From Helicobacteraceae bacterium (lineage in GTDB: Bacteria; Campylobacterota; Campylobacteria; Campylobacterales; Sulfurimonadaceae), in assembly GCA_027057185.1 (NCBI GenBank), contig JALUJE010000011.1:1-16279 (forward strand): DNA of 16,279 nt, read 5' to 3'. Below, piece by piece: positions 16,101 to 16,279 of this stretch (positions within the stretch are counted from its first letter, which is position 1; every line of letters begins with the position of its first letter). The notes under the pieces were generated by a model. The model was not told where the DNA came from, ran no database searches, and saw nothing but the letters and a program-made list of their open reading frames with translations. The translations under genes were made by a program, and so were the position numbers.

Positions 16101-16279
16101 TGGAGTATCGTCACCCATAGAGCCGACCGCCTCTTTAGCGTCTTTAATCATTGGTTCAATCGTCTGCTCTATGACCTCTTGCGTAATGTTGAAGAAACGC
16201 TGTTTACAGATGATCTTATCCCGTTCAAAATCACAAAGATTGGCATACTGCTCCTCTACATGTTCTTGCAGATAGACCA
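13128..16279 (-). CDS. gltB: Glutamate synthase large (alpha) subunit, 5' end cut by the window edge
   Basis: GltB makes two glutamates from glutamine and 2-oxoglutarate. About 1049 residues are visible of an expected 1470-1500. The frame is open to base 16279, so the N-terminal class II glutaminase domain with its catalytic Cys1 lies outside; the internal ATG at 16151 is not the real start. Visible are the central-domain boundary (GDDTPLAAFSDKQRSFGDFF, FAQVTNPPIDPLRE), the FMN/synthase barrel (SNSGEGGEDPARF, GAKPGEGGQLPG, ISGGDGGTGAAPLTS), and the 3Fe-4S motif C-x5-C-x4-C in GCKMLRICHVNRCSVG near 14184-14245. The C-terminal beta-helix has repeated GxxGxxxG turns (GATGGKLYVSGSVGERFAVR, YMTGGIVIILGKTGINFGAG). 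The 3Fe-4S motif and the gltD partner point to the NADPH-type enzyme. Confidence 0.97.
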   Translation of the reverse strand, partial: VYLQEHVEEQYANLCDFERDKIICKQRFFNITQEVIEQTIEPMIKDAKEAVGSMGDDTPLAAFSDKQRSFGDFFKQKFAQVTNPPIDPLREKVVMSLNTGFGEVHNILDEMPSHAHRLKAISPIITREKLEVLQSFGDKKSPRFATFYANETFSTLYKDDLKRSLDALCDTIAEAVLDRGIRIVILSDMDFNEQYCAMPMLMVAGRVNQTLKERGIRHLVSIIAVTGEVLDSHTAALLIGYGVSAIYPHLLFATVSKWIEESKDADVSCHEALKNTHTALNGGLLKIMSKMGISTIASYRNSGLFDIIGLSENIVKDCFEESHALIPGLDYDDIDDRLKRHHKMAFEKSGFNRIFPLNIGGFYKFYVGQEYHDFGPDVIHAIHACVKSGEQKDYDKLKTLVNGRGLKFIRDFFNIASDRKPIELSEVEPKEAIFKRFASAAMSLGSISPEAHETIAVAMNKIGAQSNSGEGGEDPARFEDDRNSKIKQVASGRFGVTPAYLRSAEEIQIKVAQGAKPGEGGQLPGHKVTALIGKLRHTVPGVTLISPPPHHDIYSIEDLAQLIFDLKQVNPKAKITVKLVSTAGVGTIAAGVAKAYADKIIISGGDGGTGAAPLTSIKFAGNPWELGLSEAHNALKANNLRGLVELQTDGGLKTALDVIKAALLGAESYAFGTGVLTIVGCKMLRICHVNRCSVGIATQNKKLRSEHFLGNVQQVINFFTFLAEDIRAIMAEMGYKTLEELIGHSQLLKVVDDDKAKKFDFSNILHQEAGTNTCQSESNEPFDDNAFEKGVLAEAMGAIKHPEHPVRIKRSICNLNRSFGARVSGEIAQYYGDAGLRPDTIDIQLKGIAGQALGAFLINGVSLTLEGVANDYIGKGMHGGKIIITPAHQGEAFSAGGNTCLYGATGGKLYVSGSVGERFAVRNSGALAVVEGTGDNACEYMTGGIVIILGKTGINFGAGMTGGIAFVYDECHSFVENVNRELVEAIRIDTDDGDEARHYLKRLLKDYAAHTGSEKAKSILDTFRVEIRNFWLVRPKNLKKLPLNQEKGD

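Noticed and set aside
13128..16151. gltB starting at the internal ATG 16151
   Set aside because: The frame continues open to the window edge with GltB-like sequence upstream, so the gene is partial rather than short.

Overview
The window looks like part of a Campylobacterota chromosome (Epsilonproteobacteria), probably an environmental relative of Sulfurimonas or Sulfuricurvum. This rests on a moderately AT-rich composition, T-rich promoters with TATAAT-like -10 boxes, and the order accD - thiE-like - rlmH - dksA-like - membrane protein - dus. From memory, that order resembles the Campylobacter jejuni accD to dus block. The genus is an inference; no rRNA or other marker is present.

Left part (1-5404, minus strand): a secreted CotH-type kinase-like protein with lamin-tail and chitobiase-like domains, then a TSUP/TauE-type permease, then uvrA. 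The permease gene overlaps the uvrA start by 8 nt, and uvrA runs off the left edge. The CotH-type gene is the least house-keeping gene in the window. A 225-bp AT-rich gap (5405-5629) separates it from a divergent plus-strand unit and carries promoter-like sequences for both directions.

Middle (5630-7232, plus strand): a tight motility operon of a CheX-like CheY-P phosphatase, a short FliN and a FliO-like export protein. The FliO-like protein has an unusually large periplasmic N-terminal part. The operon runs tail to tail into dus on the other strand, and the two coding regions overlap by 32 bp.

Right of that (7201-11502, minus strand): a compact operon transcribed from accD through thiE-like, rlmH, dksA-like and a two-TM membrane protein, with a hairpin terminator before dus. 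It covers fatty acid synthesis, a thiamine-type enzyme, 23S rRNA methylation, transcription control and tRNA dihydrouridine formation. The 240-bp leader upstream of accD holds candidate promoters, a 14-bp perfect palindrome at the expected transcription start, and the terminator of the next operon.

Right end (11743-16279, minus strand): gltB-gltD, NADPH-type glutamate synthase. gltB is cut by the right edge and lacks its N-terminal glutaminase domain here. No CRISPR array, insertion sequence, rRNA or tRNA gene was seen. Most of the window is conserved core genome. The best candidates for something less described are the CotH-type protein, the CheX-FliN pairing, the AMIN-like FliO and the accD leader palindrome.
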